DNA from: Psychrobacter immobilis
GTDB taxonomy: Bacteria; Pseudomonadota; Gammaproteobacteria; Pseudomonadales; Moraxellaceae
Direction: 5' to 3'
Assembly (NCBI RefSeq): GCF_904846235.1
Contig: NZ_CAJGZN010000020.1
Coordinates: forward strand, 1-37,061
Length of the DNA stretch: 37,061 nt
The first letter of the stretch is position 1; each line of letters opens with the position of its first letter. The position numbers and the translations under genes were made by a program. Of this stretch, positions 17,789 through 26,609 are shown in pieces. The notes under the pieces were generated by a model. The model saw only the letters and a list, made by a program, of their open reading frames with translations, searched no databases and was not told the DNA's origin.

Positions 17789-17871
17789 GCTGGCACGCGG
17801 GATGGCTGTCTGCTATTGAAGACTTAGAGGTCGTCAAAGAAGGACAGACAGAATGTCCGAGCCGTGCTAGT
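17789..17871 (+). ncRNA. Putative structured leader RNA of the cytochrome gene
   Basis: The outer stem GCTGGCACG (17789-17797) / CGTGCTAGT (17863-17871) pairs over 9 bp with two G-U pairs. The inner stem CTGTCTG (17806-17812) / CAGACAG (17845-17851) is a perfect 7 bp. An alternative small hairpin, GGACA (17842-17846) / TGTCC (17854-17858), shares two bases with the inner stem, so both cannot form at once. It matches no riboswitch consensus I know. Structured status is inferred from pairing alone. Confidence 0.35.
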
Positions 17872-17901
17872 CCTTGTATACGTAATAAGAGAACGTGACG
17901 A

Positions 17902-18558
17902 ATGAGAAAAGTAGTTATGTTATCGGCAGCTGCCATTCTAGGAATCGCTAGTATCGCGGTGAGCCAAGCTGAAGATGTTGTAGACACTCCTGTAACTGCG
18001 TCAGACGTAGCAGAAGGCCAAGAGGTCGTAGAAGCTGCTCCTGAAACGCTAGGTGACGATACCCAAGCTGCTGCAGATACGACAGATGGTGCTGCGCCCA
18101 CTGACGAAGCCGCTCCAGCAGAAGGCGAAGAAACTGCCGCTGCAGCGCCTGCCGCTGATGAAGAGCCAATTCCACAAGATACGCCGCAAGTACAGAAGCT
18201 AATTGCTTTGTATCCTAATCTGATTGCGCGTATCCAGCCTGTTGCCAATATCTGTTTTGAAGATGGTGAAGCTTGTGATGTAACGGCACGCTCATCTGGC
18301 CCAGCTGCTGGCGATGGTCCTCGTGACGGTAAAGCGGTATATAACGCCGTATGTCATACTTGTCATACAGCAGGCTTGCTAGGCTCTCCTATCTTTGGTG
18401 ATGCTGGCGCTTGGGGCCCACGTATTGCAAAAGGTAAAGATACGCTATATACCCATGCTATCAATGGTTTCAATGCGATGCCTGCCAAAGGTGGCGCGGA
18501 TATTCCTGATGAAGAAGTTCAAAATGCTGTAGATTATATGGTTGCAGAAGCAAGCTAA
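17902..18558 (+). CDS. c5-type cytochrome with acidic Ala-rich linker
   Basis: The 218-residue protein has a signal peptide (cleavage after SQA, residue 23) and a long acidic Ala/Glu/Asp/Pro linker to about 95. A class I cytochrome c domain follows, with heme motif C151-H-T-C154-H155 and the likely axial Met193 in NAMPAKGG, ending in the usual helix with VDYMVAEAS. The length of the heme domain and the AMPAKGG loop fit cytochrome c5. C118 and C125 in the segment before the heme motif may form a disulfide. It should act as a periplasmic electron carrier. The gene is monocistronic, with a long leader upstream and a strong terminator downstream. Confidence 0.92.
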   Translation: MRKVVMLSAAAILGIASIAVSQAEDVVDTPVTASDVAEGQEVVEAAPETLGDDTQAAADTTDGAAPTDEAAPAEGEETAAAAPAADEEPIPQDTPQVQKLIALYPNLIARIQPVANICFEDGEACDVTARSSGPAAGDGPRDGKAVYNAVCHTCHTAGLLGSPIFGDAGAWGPRIAKGKDTLYTHAINGFNAMPAKGGADIPDEEVQNAVDYMVAEAS

Positions 18559-18600
18559 TCTTTGTTGATTACCTTCCAAGCTTTTACGATAGTTATCTAT

Positions 18601-18636
18601 AAAGCGCCTATTTCAGCGATGAGATAGGCGCTTTTT
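18601..18636 (+). terminator. Terminator of the cytochrome gene
   Basis: AAAGCGCCTAT (18601-18611) pairs perfectly with ATAGGCGCTTT (18624-18634) and is followed by a T tract. Its stem is nearly the same as that of the terminator at 21655-21693. Confidence 0.9.
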
Positions 18637-18758
18637 CATGATGAGTATTATTAATATGGTACTTCGAATATAAGGCAGTTGAAATTCGTCATGAGTAGCC
18701 TCATTTTATGAGATTAGTTCGTTTATTACCGTACATTGTCACCTTTAGAGAGTAGAGT

Positions 18759-18818
18759 GTGTTGAACATTCTTATACGGCTTTTGCCTATATGCTAATGA
18801 TAGTCGAATGTTCAACAC
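18759..18818 (+). promoter_or_regulatory. Paired TGTTnAACA palindromes in inverted repeat upstream of the ABC exporter
   Basis: GTGTTGAACATTC (18759-18771) and GAATGTTCAACAC (18806-18818) are perfect inverted repeats 34 nt apart. Each contains the small palindrome TGTT-n-AACA, with centres 49 bp apart. The pair lies 58-117 bp upstream of the ATP-binding protein gene and flanks AT-rich sequence that could include the promoter. Two operator sites for one repressor are plausible; a stem-loop is the alternative. Confidence 0.5.
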
Positions 18819-18875
18819 GGCCTATTATTCTAAAATCGCATTTTATATAAATTGATAACAAATAAAGAGGTCTTC

Positions 18876-19838
18876 ATGTCTGATGCACCAGCACTCTCCA
18901 TAAAAAACCTATCCAAGACCTATGACAATGGGTTTTCGGCATTAAAAGGGGTTGATTTAACGGTACCACAAGGTGGATTCTTTGCGTTACTTGGGCCAAA
19001 CGGCGCAGGCAAATCTACCATGATTGGTATTATTAGCTCATTGTTTAAGCCAACCACCGGTAGCGTCCATATTTTCGGCACAGACCTATTAGAGAACCCT
19101 TCGATTGCCAAGCAATACCTTGGCGTTGTACCGCAAGAATTTAACTTTAATATGTTCGAAAAAGTCGAAGATATCCTGATTACGCAAGCGGGTTATTTTG
19201 GTATTCCGGCAAAAGAAGCCAAACCACGCGCAAAGAGACTATTAACCGCGCTAGGACTATGGGATAAACGCGACAGTAAATCACGTGAACTATCTGGTGG
19301 TATGAAACGCCGCTTGATGATTGCCCGTGCCTTAATTCACAAACCAAAACTATTGATTCTAGATGAGCCAACGGCGGGTGTCGATATCGAGCTTCGCCGC
19401 TCGATGTGGGAGTTTATGCAGCAGATTAATATCGAAGAAAACACCACTATTATTCTGACGACTCATTATCTCGAAGAAGCTGAACAATTATGTAAACGCA
19501 TTGCGATCTTGGATCACGGTGAGATTCGAATCAATACAGAAATGAAGGAGCTACTGGCGCAGTTGTCGGTAGAGACGTTTGTATTTGATTTGGATACGCC
19601 GCTCACTGAGCAGTTGGCTTTGACGGGAGTGACAGGGGTCTCGCAGCCAGATGAGCAAACGCTAGAAGTTACCTTGACAGAAGGTGAGTCACTAAACGGT
19701 GTCTTTGATCAGTTGTCTGATAAAGGTATCAGTGTGGCGAGTATGCGCAATAAAGCCAACCGACTAGAAGAGTTATTTATGCGCTTGGTAGACAAAAACA
19801 TTCAGAGTGCAGATAGCATGAAGGAGGCGGGATTATGA
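18876..19838 (+). CDS. ABC-2 type exporter, ATP-binding subunit (YadG-like)
   Basis: This 320-residue cytoplasmic ATPase has Walker A GPNGAGKS (40-47), a Q-loop near 88 (VVPQEF), signature LSGGMKRR (139-146), Walker B LLILDEP (159-165) and the switch His197 in TTHYLEEAE. A C-terminal extension of about 90 residues is typical of ABC-2 drug, polysaccharide or lipid exporters. The ATG at 18876 has AGAGG just upstream; an in-frame TTG at 18852 is less likely. The stop codon overlaps the permease start by 4 bp, so the two are translationally coupled. Length and order match E. coli yadG-yadH; the substrate is unknown. Confidence 0.94.
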   Translation: MSDAPALSIKNLSKTYDNGFSALKGVDLTVPQGGFFALLGPNGAGKSTMIGIISSLFKPTTGSVHIFGTDLLENPSIAKQYLGVVPQEFNFNMFEKVEDILITQAGYFGIPAKEAKPRAKRLLTALGLWDKRDSKSRELSGGMKRRLMIARALIHKPKLLILDEPTAGVDIELRRSMWEFMQQINIEENTTIILTTHYLEEAEQLCKRIAILDHGEIRINTEMKELLAQLSVETFVFDLDTPLTEQLALTGVTGVSQPDEQTLEVTLTEGESLNGVFDQLSDKGISVASMRNKANRLEELFMRLVDKNIQSADSMKEAGL

Positions 19839-20641
19839 GTCAGGAACTAGTCGATCATAATAAAACAATGTCATTGAGTAAGAAGTGGATTGCGTTTCGT
19901 ACTATTTGGTTCAAAGAAGTACGCCGTATTTTACGTATCTGGCCGCAGACGTTACTACCGCCAGTTATCACGATGAGTTTGTATTTTGTCATCTTTGGTA
20001 AGATGATTGGTTCGCGTGTGGGTGAGATGGGCGGCGTGCCTTACATGCAGTTTATCGTGCCTGGTTTGATCATGATGTCGATCATTACCAACAGTTACTC
20101 TAACGTCGTCTCAAGCTTCTTTAGTGCCAAGTTCACGTCTAGTATCGAAGAGCTTTTGGTCTCGCCAGTATCCAAGCATGCTATTTTGATGGGTTATATC
20201 AGTGGTGGTATCTTCCGTGGATTGGCTATCGGTGTGATTGTCTCGATAGTGGCGCTGTTCTTTACTGATCTTGGTATCGAGCATTTATTTGTGACTATAT
20301 TTACGGTACTTGGCACGTCTATCTTGTTTTCGTTAGGTGGTTTTATCAATGCGGTATTTGCACGCTCGTTTGATGATATCTCTATTATCCCAAGCTTTGT
20401 ACTGACGCCATTGACCTATCTTGGCGGTGTGTTTTATTCGATGGAGAATTTATCGCCATTTTGGCAAAATATCTCGCTACTGAATCCTATCGTCTATATG
20501 GTCAACTCATTCCGTTACGGTATTCTTGGCTACTCTGATGTCAATGTTTGGTATTCGATGGCGGCTATTTTTGTGTTCTGTGCGATATTTTATACCATCG
20601 CCTATCGCTTGCTAAGTAACGGATCGCGCGTGCGTTTATAG
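19835..20641 (+). CDS. ABC-2 type exporter, permease subunit (YadH-like)
   Basis: The 268-residue membrane protein has about six transmembrane helices after a short cytoplasmic N terminus with the conserved WFKEVRRILRIWPQT segment. The permease signature of ABC-2 proteins is visible in the last third (PSFVLTPLTYLGGVFYSMENLSPFWQ). The start overlaps the ATPase gene (ATGA), and the two subunits would form a 2+2 exporter. The downstream queF gene follows after 68 bp and has its own ribosome binding site; it may be in the same transcript, but a functional link is not evident. Confidence 0.93.
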   Translation: MSQELVDHNKTMSLSKKWIAFRTIWFKEVRRILRIWPQTLLPPVITMSLYFVIFGKMIGSRVGEMGGVPYMQFIVPGLIMMSIITNSYSNVVSSFFSAKFTSSIEELLVSPVSKHAILMGYISGGIFRGLAIGVIVSIVALFFTDLGIEHLFVTIFTVLGTSILFSLGGFINAVFARSFDDISIIPSFVLTPLTYLGGVFYSMENLSPFWQNISLLNPIVYMVNSFRYGILGYSDVNVWYSMAAIFVFCAIFYTIAYRLLSNGSRVRL

Positions 20642-20709
20642 TGTGTATTATTCGCTAAGCATATTATTATTTAGAGCAAATTTTAAACGGTTTAACATTA
20701 GGAAGACAG

Positions 20710-21594
20710 ATGAGTATTCACGGTATCTTGGGTGAGCAAACCACAGACTATCCAACTGAGTATAGCCCAGAGACGCTATATCCGATTGCGCGCAGCATGG
20801 GACGTGATGCGATCGGTTGGCAAGACGATAAGCTAACCGTCGGTGTCGATTGGTGGCAGGCTTTTGAGATATCTTGGTTAAATCCGCAAGGTATCTCGCA
20901 AGTAGCGATTGCACGCTTTAGCATTCCTGCTAGCTCACCGTTTATCGTAGAATCAAAATCGCTTAAATTGTATTTAAATAGTATTAATTTTACCGAGTTC
21001 GCCAGTTGGAACGACGTACAAGCGTTGATTGCGAAAGACTTATCAGCTTGTTTGCAAGCAGACGTACAGGTAGCGTTATTTGGTTTAAACGATGATCTAA
21101 ATGGTGATGAAACAGCGTTATTGATCGCTCAGCCTGAGGGTGTTTGTATTGATGAGGCATTGGCAGATAGCACGGATAAAGTTGCGTTAACGGAACATCC
21201 TGATGCGTCACTGCTGAGTACTAACGAAGTAGAGACGCGCGACGAAAGCGTGGCAAGTGATGGTACGCAGCCGTATACTTTTTATTCCAATCTACTGCGT
21301 AGTAATTGTCCAGTGACCAATCAACCAGATTGGGGCACGTTGGCCGTTTCGATAACGACTGATAAGCCTTTTAATAATGCAAATATGCTGCGTTATATAC
21401 TGAGCTTCCGTCAGCACAATGGTTTTCATGAGCAGTGTGTCGAGCAGATATTTGCTGATTTAAGCCAATACTATCAGCCAAGTGAGCTAATGGTACGGGC
21501 GTGGTATACGCGCCGCGGTGGTATCGATATCAATCCTTGCCGTGTCAGTGATATCAGTTTATTGCCTAAGCCAAGCCGTTTAATTCGCCAGTAA
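20710..21594 (+). CDS. queF: NADPH-dependent 7-cyano-7-deazaguanine (preQ0) reductase
   Basis: This cytoplasmic enzyme reduces the nitrile of preQ0 to the amine preQ1 in queuosine tRNA modification. At 294 residues it is the long, two-domain form found in gammaproteobacteria. The N-terminal half has ESKSLKLYLNSIN (81-93); the C-terminal half has catalytic C200 in SNCPVTNQPDWGT, D207, and H240-E241 in GFHEQC. An acidic, variable insert between the halves (about 145-188) is longer than in E. coli. The ribosome binding site is AGGAAG. A strong bidirectional terminator lies between this gene and the converging proS. Confidence 0.97.
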   Translation: MSIHGILGEQTTDYPTEYSPETLYPIARSMGRDAIGWQDDKLTVGVDWWQAFEISWLNPQGISQVAIARFSIPASSPFIVESKSLKLYLNSINFTEFASWNDVQALIAKDLSACLQADVQVALFGLNDDLNGDETALLIAQPEGVCIDEALADSTDKVALTEHPDASLLSTNEVETRDESVASDGTQPYTFYSNLLRSNCPVTNQPDWGTLAVSITTDKPFNNANMLRYILSFRQHNGFHEQCVEQIFADLSQYYQPSELMVRAWYTRRGGIDINPCRVSDISLLPKPSRLIRQ

Positions 21595-21654
21595 GTTCTC
21601 GCTAAAAATACAATATTAATAAAAATACAATGTTAAATAGTTTTTAAGCCCATA

Positions 21655-21693
21655 AAAAAGCGCCTATCTCATCATGTGAGATAGGCGCTTTTT
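21655..21693. terminator. Bidirectional terminator between queF and proS
   Basis: The arms 21655-21671 and 21677-21693 pair perfectly over 17 bp with a 5-nt loop; the core is GCGCCTATCTCA / TGAGATAGGCGC, with runs of A and T at the two ends. It serves both converging genes. Confidence 0.93.
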
Positions 21694-21717
21694 GTTATAT
21701 AGTCTTCAATTACAAGA

Positions 21718-23436
21718 CTATTTACCGCTTACTTTTGCCATGACTTCTTCAGGGCTTAGCATTTGCTTTTCAGCTTCACGGCGATTGACGTACTCATACT
21801 TGCCTTCCGCCAAGTTGCGATCAGAGACGACGATACGATGCGGTATACCAATCAATTCAAGATCAGCAAACTTAACGCCTGGTCGCTCGTTACGATCGTC
21901 TAATAGCACGTTGATGCCTTGAGCTTTTAACTCTTCATACAGGGCGGTTGCCGTCTGCATGACCGTCTCTTCTTTAGACTTCATCGGGATGATAGCGACT
22001 TCAAAAGGAGCGATCGAATCATCAACCGTTGGCGTTTTTGGCCACATGATGCCGTTTTCATCATTGTTCTGCTCGATAGCAGCGGCAATGATACGGCTAA
22101 CGCCAATACCATAACAGCCCATCATCAAGGTAACAGGTTTGCCATCTTCACCAGAAACAGTACAGTTCATCGCTTGTGAGTATTTATCACCCAACTGAAA
22201 GATATGACCGACTTCGATACCACGTTTGATTTTCAGGCTGCCTTTACCATCAGGAGACGGGTCGCCTTCTTGTACATTGCGCACATCAACGATGCGAGTA
22301 ATGCGAGTATCACGTGCCCAGTTCATACCGATAGTATGTTTGTTCACTTCATTGGCACCGCAAACAAAATCTGACAACGCAGCTGCTGAACGATCAACGA
22401 ATACAGGCATATCTAAATTAACACCGATATAACCTTTATGTAGGCCTGCCGCTTTTAGCTCTTCGTCAGATGCTAACGTCAATGGTACATTTGCTTCTTC
22501 GATTTTCTCAGCCTTGATAGTATTGAGCTGATGATCGCCGCGCAACACGATAGCAATCAGTTGTGGCTCATCATTTTCGGTATGACCATGAACGATTAAA
22601 GTTTTAACCGTCGTTTCTAACGGGATATCCAAGTGTTCAGCAACCATTTTACAGCTGGTCATGCCTTCGGTCAGAACGTCTTCACGCTCCATTTTCGGCG
22701 GTTGACGCTCAGCAGTGCTGACAGATTCTGCTAGCTCTACGTTGGCTGCATAGTCAGATGAGTCCGAAAACGCAATATCGTCTTCGCCGCTATCTGCCAA
22801 TACATGGAACTCATGTGAAGCAAAACCACCGATAGAGCCTGTATCTGCTTGTACCGCACGGAAATCTAAGCCCAAGCGGGTAAAGATGCGTGTATAAGCG
22901 TCATACATATCATGGTAAGTTTTGGCCAATGAGGCTTGATCCACATGGAAAGAGTAGGCATCTTTCATGGTGAATTCACGGGCGCGCATCACACCGAAGC
23001 GTGGACGAATCTCGTCACGGAATTTACCTTGAATCTGAAAGAAAGTAATCGGTAGTTGTTTATAACTACGCAGCTCGCCTTGTGCTAGATTGGTGATGAC
23101 TTCTTCGTGCGTTGGACCAAGTACAAAGTCGCGATCATGACGGTCTTTGAAGCGCAATAACTCAGGACCATAATCATCAAAACGTCCGGTCGTCTGCCAA
23201 AGCTCAGCAGGCTGAGTCATCGGCATTAGCACTTCTTGTGCACCAACGTTTTGCATCTCTTCACGAACAATGCGTTCGACCTTTTGCAAGACGCGCAGAC
23301 CCATAGGCAACCAAATATACAATCCAGAAGCAATCTTGCGGATAAGACCAGCACGCACCATCAATTGGCTTGAGGCGATGTCGGCGTCACTTGGGGTTTC
23401 TTTTAGTGTGGCAAATAAAAATTGACTGGCTTTCAT
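21718..23436 (-). CDS. proS: Prolyl-tRNA synthetase
   Basis: This 572-residue cytoplasmic class II synthetase charges tRNA-Pro. Motif 2 is visible at 139-163 ([21 protein letters not shown] and onward) and the TRHE-like loop region is PTHEEV (108-113). The YbaK-like editing insertion lies at about 225-395, motif 3 is [10 protein letters not shown] near 437, and the C-terminal anticodon-binding domain has [20 protein letters not shown]. Length and insertion identify the bacterial type. The ATG has AAGGTT about 10 bp upstream. It is a single-gene unit ending at the shared terminator. Confidence 0.98.
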   Translation of the reverse strand: MKASQFLFATLKETPSDADIASSQLMVRAGLIRKIASGLYIWLPMGLRVLQKVERIVREEMQNVGAQEVLMPMTQPAELWQTTGRFDDYGPELLRFKDRHDRDFVLGPTHEEVITNLAQGELRSYKQLPITFFQIQGKFRDEIRPRFGVMRAREFTMKDAYSFHVDQASLAKTYHDMYDAYTRIFTRLGLDFRAVQADTGSIGGFASHEFHVLADSGEDDIAFSDSSDYAANVELAESVSTAERQPPKMEREDVLTEGMTSCKMVAEHLDIPLETTVKTLIVHGHTENDEPQLIAIVLRGDHQLNTIKAEKIEEANVPLTLASDEELKAAGLHKGYIGVNLDMPVFVDRSAAALSDFVCGANEVNKHTIGMNWARDTRITRIVDVRNVQEGDPSPDGKGSLKIKRGIEVGHIFQLGDKYSQAMNCTVSGEDGKPVTLMMGCYGIGVSRIIAAAIEQNNDENGIMWPKTPTVDDSIAPFEVAIIPMKSKEETVMQTATALYEELKAQGINVLLDDRNERPGVKFADLELIGIPHRIVVSDRNLAEGKYEYVNRREAEKQMLSPEEVMAKVSGK

Positions 23437-24029
23437 AAATAAAGCGTAACCTTATCAACGATAAAAAAATAAGAAATAGTAGGATGTTGAGCGTATGGCT
23501 AATCGTTTCATTGCCGCCGCAAGCTTACCTTTATCACTTAGCAATAATCTAGGGTATTTCCTAGTTACCAACCTGCTTATATACAAAGCACATCAGTAAA
23601 AACCACTCTCATAAAAGAGAGGCAAATTTGATTTGATGTATCAATATGCCAAAAATGCAATATATTCAGGTCAAAACCCTGATAAATGCTTTAAGACTGA
23701 CATTTTATTCATACAATCTGACTATGTTAGGTAAAGTTCGCCTAAGACGCAATGACTTTTTGTCTTTTCAGACCGAACGTGACGCAAAGGGTTCAATAAG
23801 GGATAAATAATTGAACTATTCATATGATTTTATAGCGAAAGTACTGCTTATTTTGGCGACAGTTTATTGAGGTGGTTGCGTAGAGGTTTATAGATAAAGT
23901 TATGTAGAGGAATGGTAGCCATTACTTGAAGTTACTGCACAATAGTCGCATCTATAGACTAAGCATCTGTTCTATTTTTACAACGCTCTTAGCCTTACCA
24001 AACGATGCAACATTATAAAGGTAGCTTCT
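23437..24029. other. Divergent intergenic region between proS and the DUF4230 gene
   Basis: These 593 bp hold the promoters of proS and of the DUF4230 gene. I see one 7-bp hairpin (GTTCAAT 23791-23797 / ATTGAAC 23810-23816) and no convincing gene; a 34-codon open frame at 23495-23599 is not supported by composition or similarity. Confidence 0.55.
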
Positions 24030-24770
24030 ATGGATAATCCTGATATGAATAACGCTAATGCCACTCAAAAGCCTACGAAACGTCCTATTGCTACAATGTC
24101 GTGGGTGATATTACTTGTCGGTCTAGCAGCGATTGCCTTTGCTATTTATAGCGCGCAAAACAAACCAGAAGAAGCGCCGATAGAAACTATTACTCGCGAA
24201 GGGGTGGTTACGCAAATTCAGCAGTTAAATCGCTTACATACCGTCGCATTCAGCGTTGATACAGTGATTACGAGCGAGCGACCTGGGAGCTGGATGAAAC
24301 TGTGGCAAGACGAGCAAAAGGCCTTGTTTATCGCTCATGGTCGCGTAGAGGCAGGCGTTGATCTGAGTGCGTTGACACCTGAGATGGTACAAGTGGTGCA
24401 ACCTGCTCAAGCTAATGCAGACGAAGAGCAAGTAGCTGATGCCAACTCACTAGCTGCCACTATGCCGCAAATCAATATTACTTTGCCGCCTACAGAGATA
24501 TTTTCAGTATATCTGGATGATATCGAGATTTATGACTGGCAGACAGGGGCTTTTGGCATGATGCAAGTCGATCCTAAGATATTGGCACAAGCACAGACCA
24601 TGGCAAAAAAAGAAGTGCTTGAGCGTGCCTGCCGAGGTGATGTCATGAATATGGCACTGCAAAATGCGCAAACGCAGTTGCAGCAGCTATTTGCACTCAC
24701 AGGAGCGGTAGTGACGGTTACCACTCAGGGTGCAGGCGCGTGTCAATTGCCAGTCACTACCAATGGCTAG
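24030..24770 (+). CDS. DUF4230 family membrane-anchored protein
   Basis: The 246-residue product has a short cytoplasmic N terminus, one transmembrane helix (about 23-42, MSWVILLVGLAAIAFAIYSA) and an extracytoplasmic domain of the DUF4230 type. The marks are LNRLHTVAFSVDTVI, HGRVEAGVDLSALTPEMV, INITLPPTEIFSVYLDDIEIYDW and a helix with KKEVLERACRGDVMNMA. The family is widespread and its function is unknown to me. The start has AAGG 8 bp upstream. The gene converges on phrB with 21 bp between the stop codons and no obvious terminator hairpin. Confidence 0.88.
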   Translation: MDNPDMNNANATQKPTKRPIATMSWVILLVGLAAIAFAIYSAQNKPEEAPIETITREGVVTQIQQLNRLHTVAFSVDTVITSERPGSWMKLWQDEQKALFIAHGRVEAGVDLSALTPEMVQVVQPAQANADEEQVADANSLAATMPQINITLPPTEIFSVYLDDIEIYDWQTGAFGMMQVDPKILAQAQTMAKKEVLERACRGDVMNMALQNAQTQLQQLFALTGAVVTVTTQGAGACQLPVTTNG

Positions 24771-24791
24771 TCTGCTAGTTATTTTCTAAAA

Positions 24792-26411
24792 TTAAGCCTC
24801 TTTTTTAAACTCAGCAATAGCTAGCTTGCGTGCCGATTTATGCTCGACCATTGGCGCAGGATAGTCGACATCGGCAAACTTACCACCTTTTGCCAGCTCT
24901 TTACGCATCTTATCTTCGTTGTGCAAGATACTGTTAGGAATGTCCTTTAACTCTGGTAGCCAAGTTTTAATAAACAGAGCTTTAGGATCATGCGTATTGG
25001 CTTGGCTAAAGGGGTTCATAATACGGAAGTAGGGCGCTGAGTCAGTACCTGTCGACGCGCTCCATTGCCAGCCGCCATTGTTGGACGCAAAGTCCCCATC
25101 GATCAGCTGTTGCATAAAGTAGCGCTCACCCAAGCGCCAATCAATCAATAAGTCTTTGGTCAAAAACATCGCTGTAACCATCCGCAATCGATTGTGCATA
25201 AACCCAGTAGCATTAAGACAGCGCATCGCTGCATCGACTAATGGCACGCCTGTCTTACCAGTACACCATGTCTCAAAATCATCATTGTCATATGACCAAT
25301 TAACCTTATTGTCGGTATCTTCTTTATAAGCCTTATGACGAATCAGATTTGGTTTTTCGACCAGTACATGGCGATAAAAGTCTCGCCACGCAAGCTCACT
25401 TATCCAGCGATTGATGTCTTCATTATCACCGTCATTACCGTGTAGATTTTCTTGTGCTTTGCTCGCCTGTAGATAGCATAATCTAGGACTGATAGAGCCT
25501 ATGGTGAGGTAAGCCGATAGCTGACTGGTTGCATGCAGATGGGGGACATCACGGCTTACATCATAATCATTGATATCATCATCGACGAATGCCTCTAGAC
25601 GCTGGCAGGCGGAAGACTCACCTGCAGGATAAGCGTCTCTTGCTTGGTCAAGCTGAGCTATTATATTGATATGTTGCAATGACTCATTCTTTTCTAATGT
25701 CTGCTGGTAATCACTGAGCATTTTTTCATTTAGGGCTTTGATATCGTCGATTGTATTGGCAAACGTTTGCGATGATGGTAGTTTGATTTTATAATCGCTA
25801 TCCACTGCGGATGCTTCATGCATTTGGATAGTGCTGACGTCCAACGTATGTCGCCATTTCTTATAAAATGGGGTGAAGACCTTATACATGCTATCGCCAT
25901 CATTGGTCGTGATACTTTGCGGTGGCAAAATGCATTGGTCATGCCAGCGGACGAACTCGATGTCGTTTTTTGCAAGTTGCTTGTTCAATTGCTCATCACG
26001 ATCAATCTCATTGCCTTCGTACTCGTGATTGGCCATGACGCAGCTGATTTCATTGTCGTTGCATAAGGTTGTAAGCGCCTTTATACAGTCTGAGAAGTTT
26101 GGACAAACTTGAACGATCAAGGTGATGTTTAGTTTTTCTTGTAACTCCTTTGCTAGAATAGGTAGCGTGCGAGCAATATGATCGACTTGTACAAGGGATG
26201 TATCGTGTGCTTGCCACTGCTCAGGGGTCAAAAAGAATGCGGCAGACACTGAGGCGTTGTCCTCATTGGCGCGTTCACATAACGCTGCTAAAGCGGTATT
26301 GTCATGGATACGTAGGTCACGGCGAAACCACATCAAGTAATGCGGTGGATTTTTGCTAGTAGCATTGTCGTCAGTATCAGTAGCGGCTGTCTGTGCAGTC
26401 TTAGACATCAA
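24792..26411 (-). CDS. phrB: Deoxyribodipyrimidine photolyase (class I)
   Basis: This 539-residue DNA repair enzyme uses blue light and FAD to split cyclobutane pyrimidine dimers. The N-terminal antenna domain starts at about 24 with HYLMWFRRDLRIHDNTAL; the C-terminal FAD domain carries WISELAWRDFYRHVL, FMHNRLRMVTAMFLTKDL and GGWQWSASTGTDSAPYFRI. It is longer than E. coli PhrB (472 residues) because of a 23-residue N-terminal tail and an insert around residues 205-260. Two adjacent Met codons leave the exact start open by one residue. It is divergent from trpF with 198 bp between them. Confidence 0.96.
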   Translation of the reverse strand: MMSKTAQTAATDTDDNATSKNPPHYLMWFRRDLRIHDNTALAALCERANEDNASVSAAFFLTPEQWQAHDTSLVQVDHIARTLPILAKELQEKLNITLIVQVCPNFSDCIKALTTLCNDNEISCVMANHEYEGNEIDRDEQLNKQLAKNDIEFVRWHDQCILPPQSITTNDGDSMYKVFTPFYKKWRHTLDVSTIQMHEASAVDSDYKIKLPSSQTFANTIDDIKALNEKMLSDYQQTLEKNESLQHINIIAQLDQARDAYPAGESSACQRLEAFVDDDINDYDVSRDVPHLHATSQLSAYLTIGSISPRLCYLQASKAQENLHGNDGDNEDINRWISELAWRDFYRHVLVEKPNLIRHKAYKEDTDNKVNWSYDNDDFETWCTGKTGVPLVDAAMRCLNATGFMHNRLRMVTAMFLTKDLLIDWRLGERYFMQQLIDGDFASNNGGWQWSASTGTDSAPYFRIMNPFSQANTHDPKALFIKTWLPELKDIPNSILHNEDKMRKELAKGGKFADVDYPAPMVEHKSARKLAIAEFKKEA

Positions 26412-26609
26412 AGTATCCCTATATTAATCAATCGCAATCATAAACAAAACTAAGGATAAAAGTATGCTAGGATAAGTTTTTGGATGCAATGGCTTTGCCG
26501 TTAGGTTAACAAAACCTCATCACATCTAACGATTTATCTTTAGCTTGAACTTATCTGATGCCGCTATAATCGGTGTCATATTCAGCACCATGAAACGCAA
26601 GGTCACAAA

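Larger units (their letters stand above)
17550..17901. other. Region between tRNA-Arg and the cytochrome gene, with promoter and long leader
   Basis: There is no certain gene in these 352 bp. The left half is AT-rich and includes the upstream region of the leftward tRNA. The right half (about 17770-17880) is clearly more GC-rich and contains paired inverted repeats, described separately. A 50-codon open frame (17746-17898) lacks a ribosome binding site and is left uncalled. Confidence 0.5.
18559..18875. other. Intergenic region upstream of the ABC exporter operon
   Basis: These 317 bp hold the terminator of the cytochrome gene (18601-18636) and the paired palindromes at 18759-18818. No gene is visible. 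Confidence 0.6.

Noticed and set aside
17746..17898. 50-codon open frame ending just before the cytochrome start
   Set aside because: Its ATG overlaps the TATAAT element, no ribosome binding site precedes it, and the translation is not recognisable; it is kept only as an alternative to the structured leader.
17772..18248. 158-codon minus-strand open frame opposite the cytochrome gene
   Set aside because: It is the shadow of the Ala-rich linker; its Ser/Ala-rich translation follows from complementing those codons.
23495..23599. 34-codon open frame upstream of the DUF4230 gene
   Set aside because: The purine stretch upstream is poorly spaced and the translation shows no domain or clear membrane pattern.
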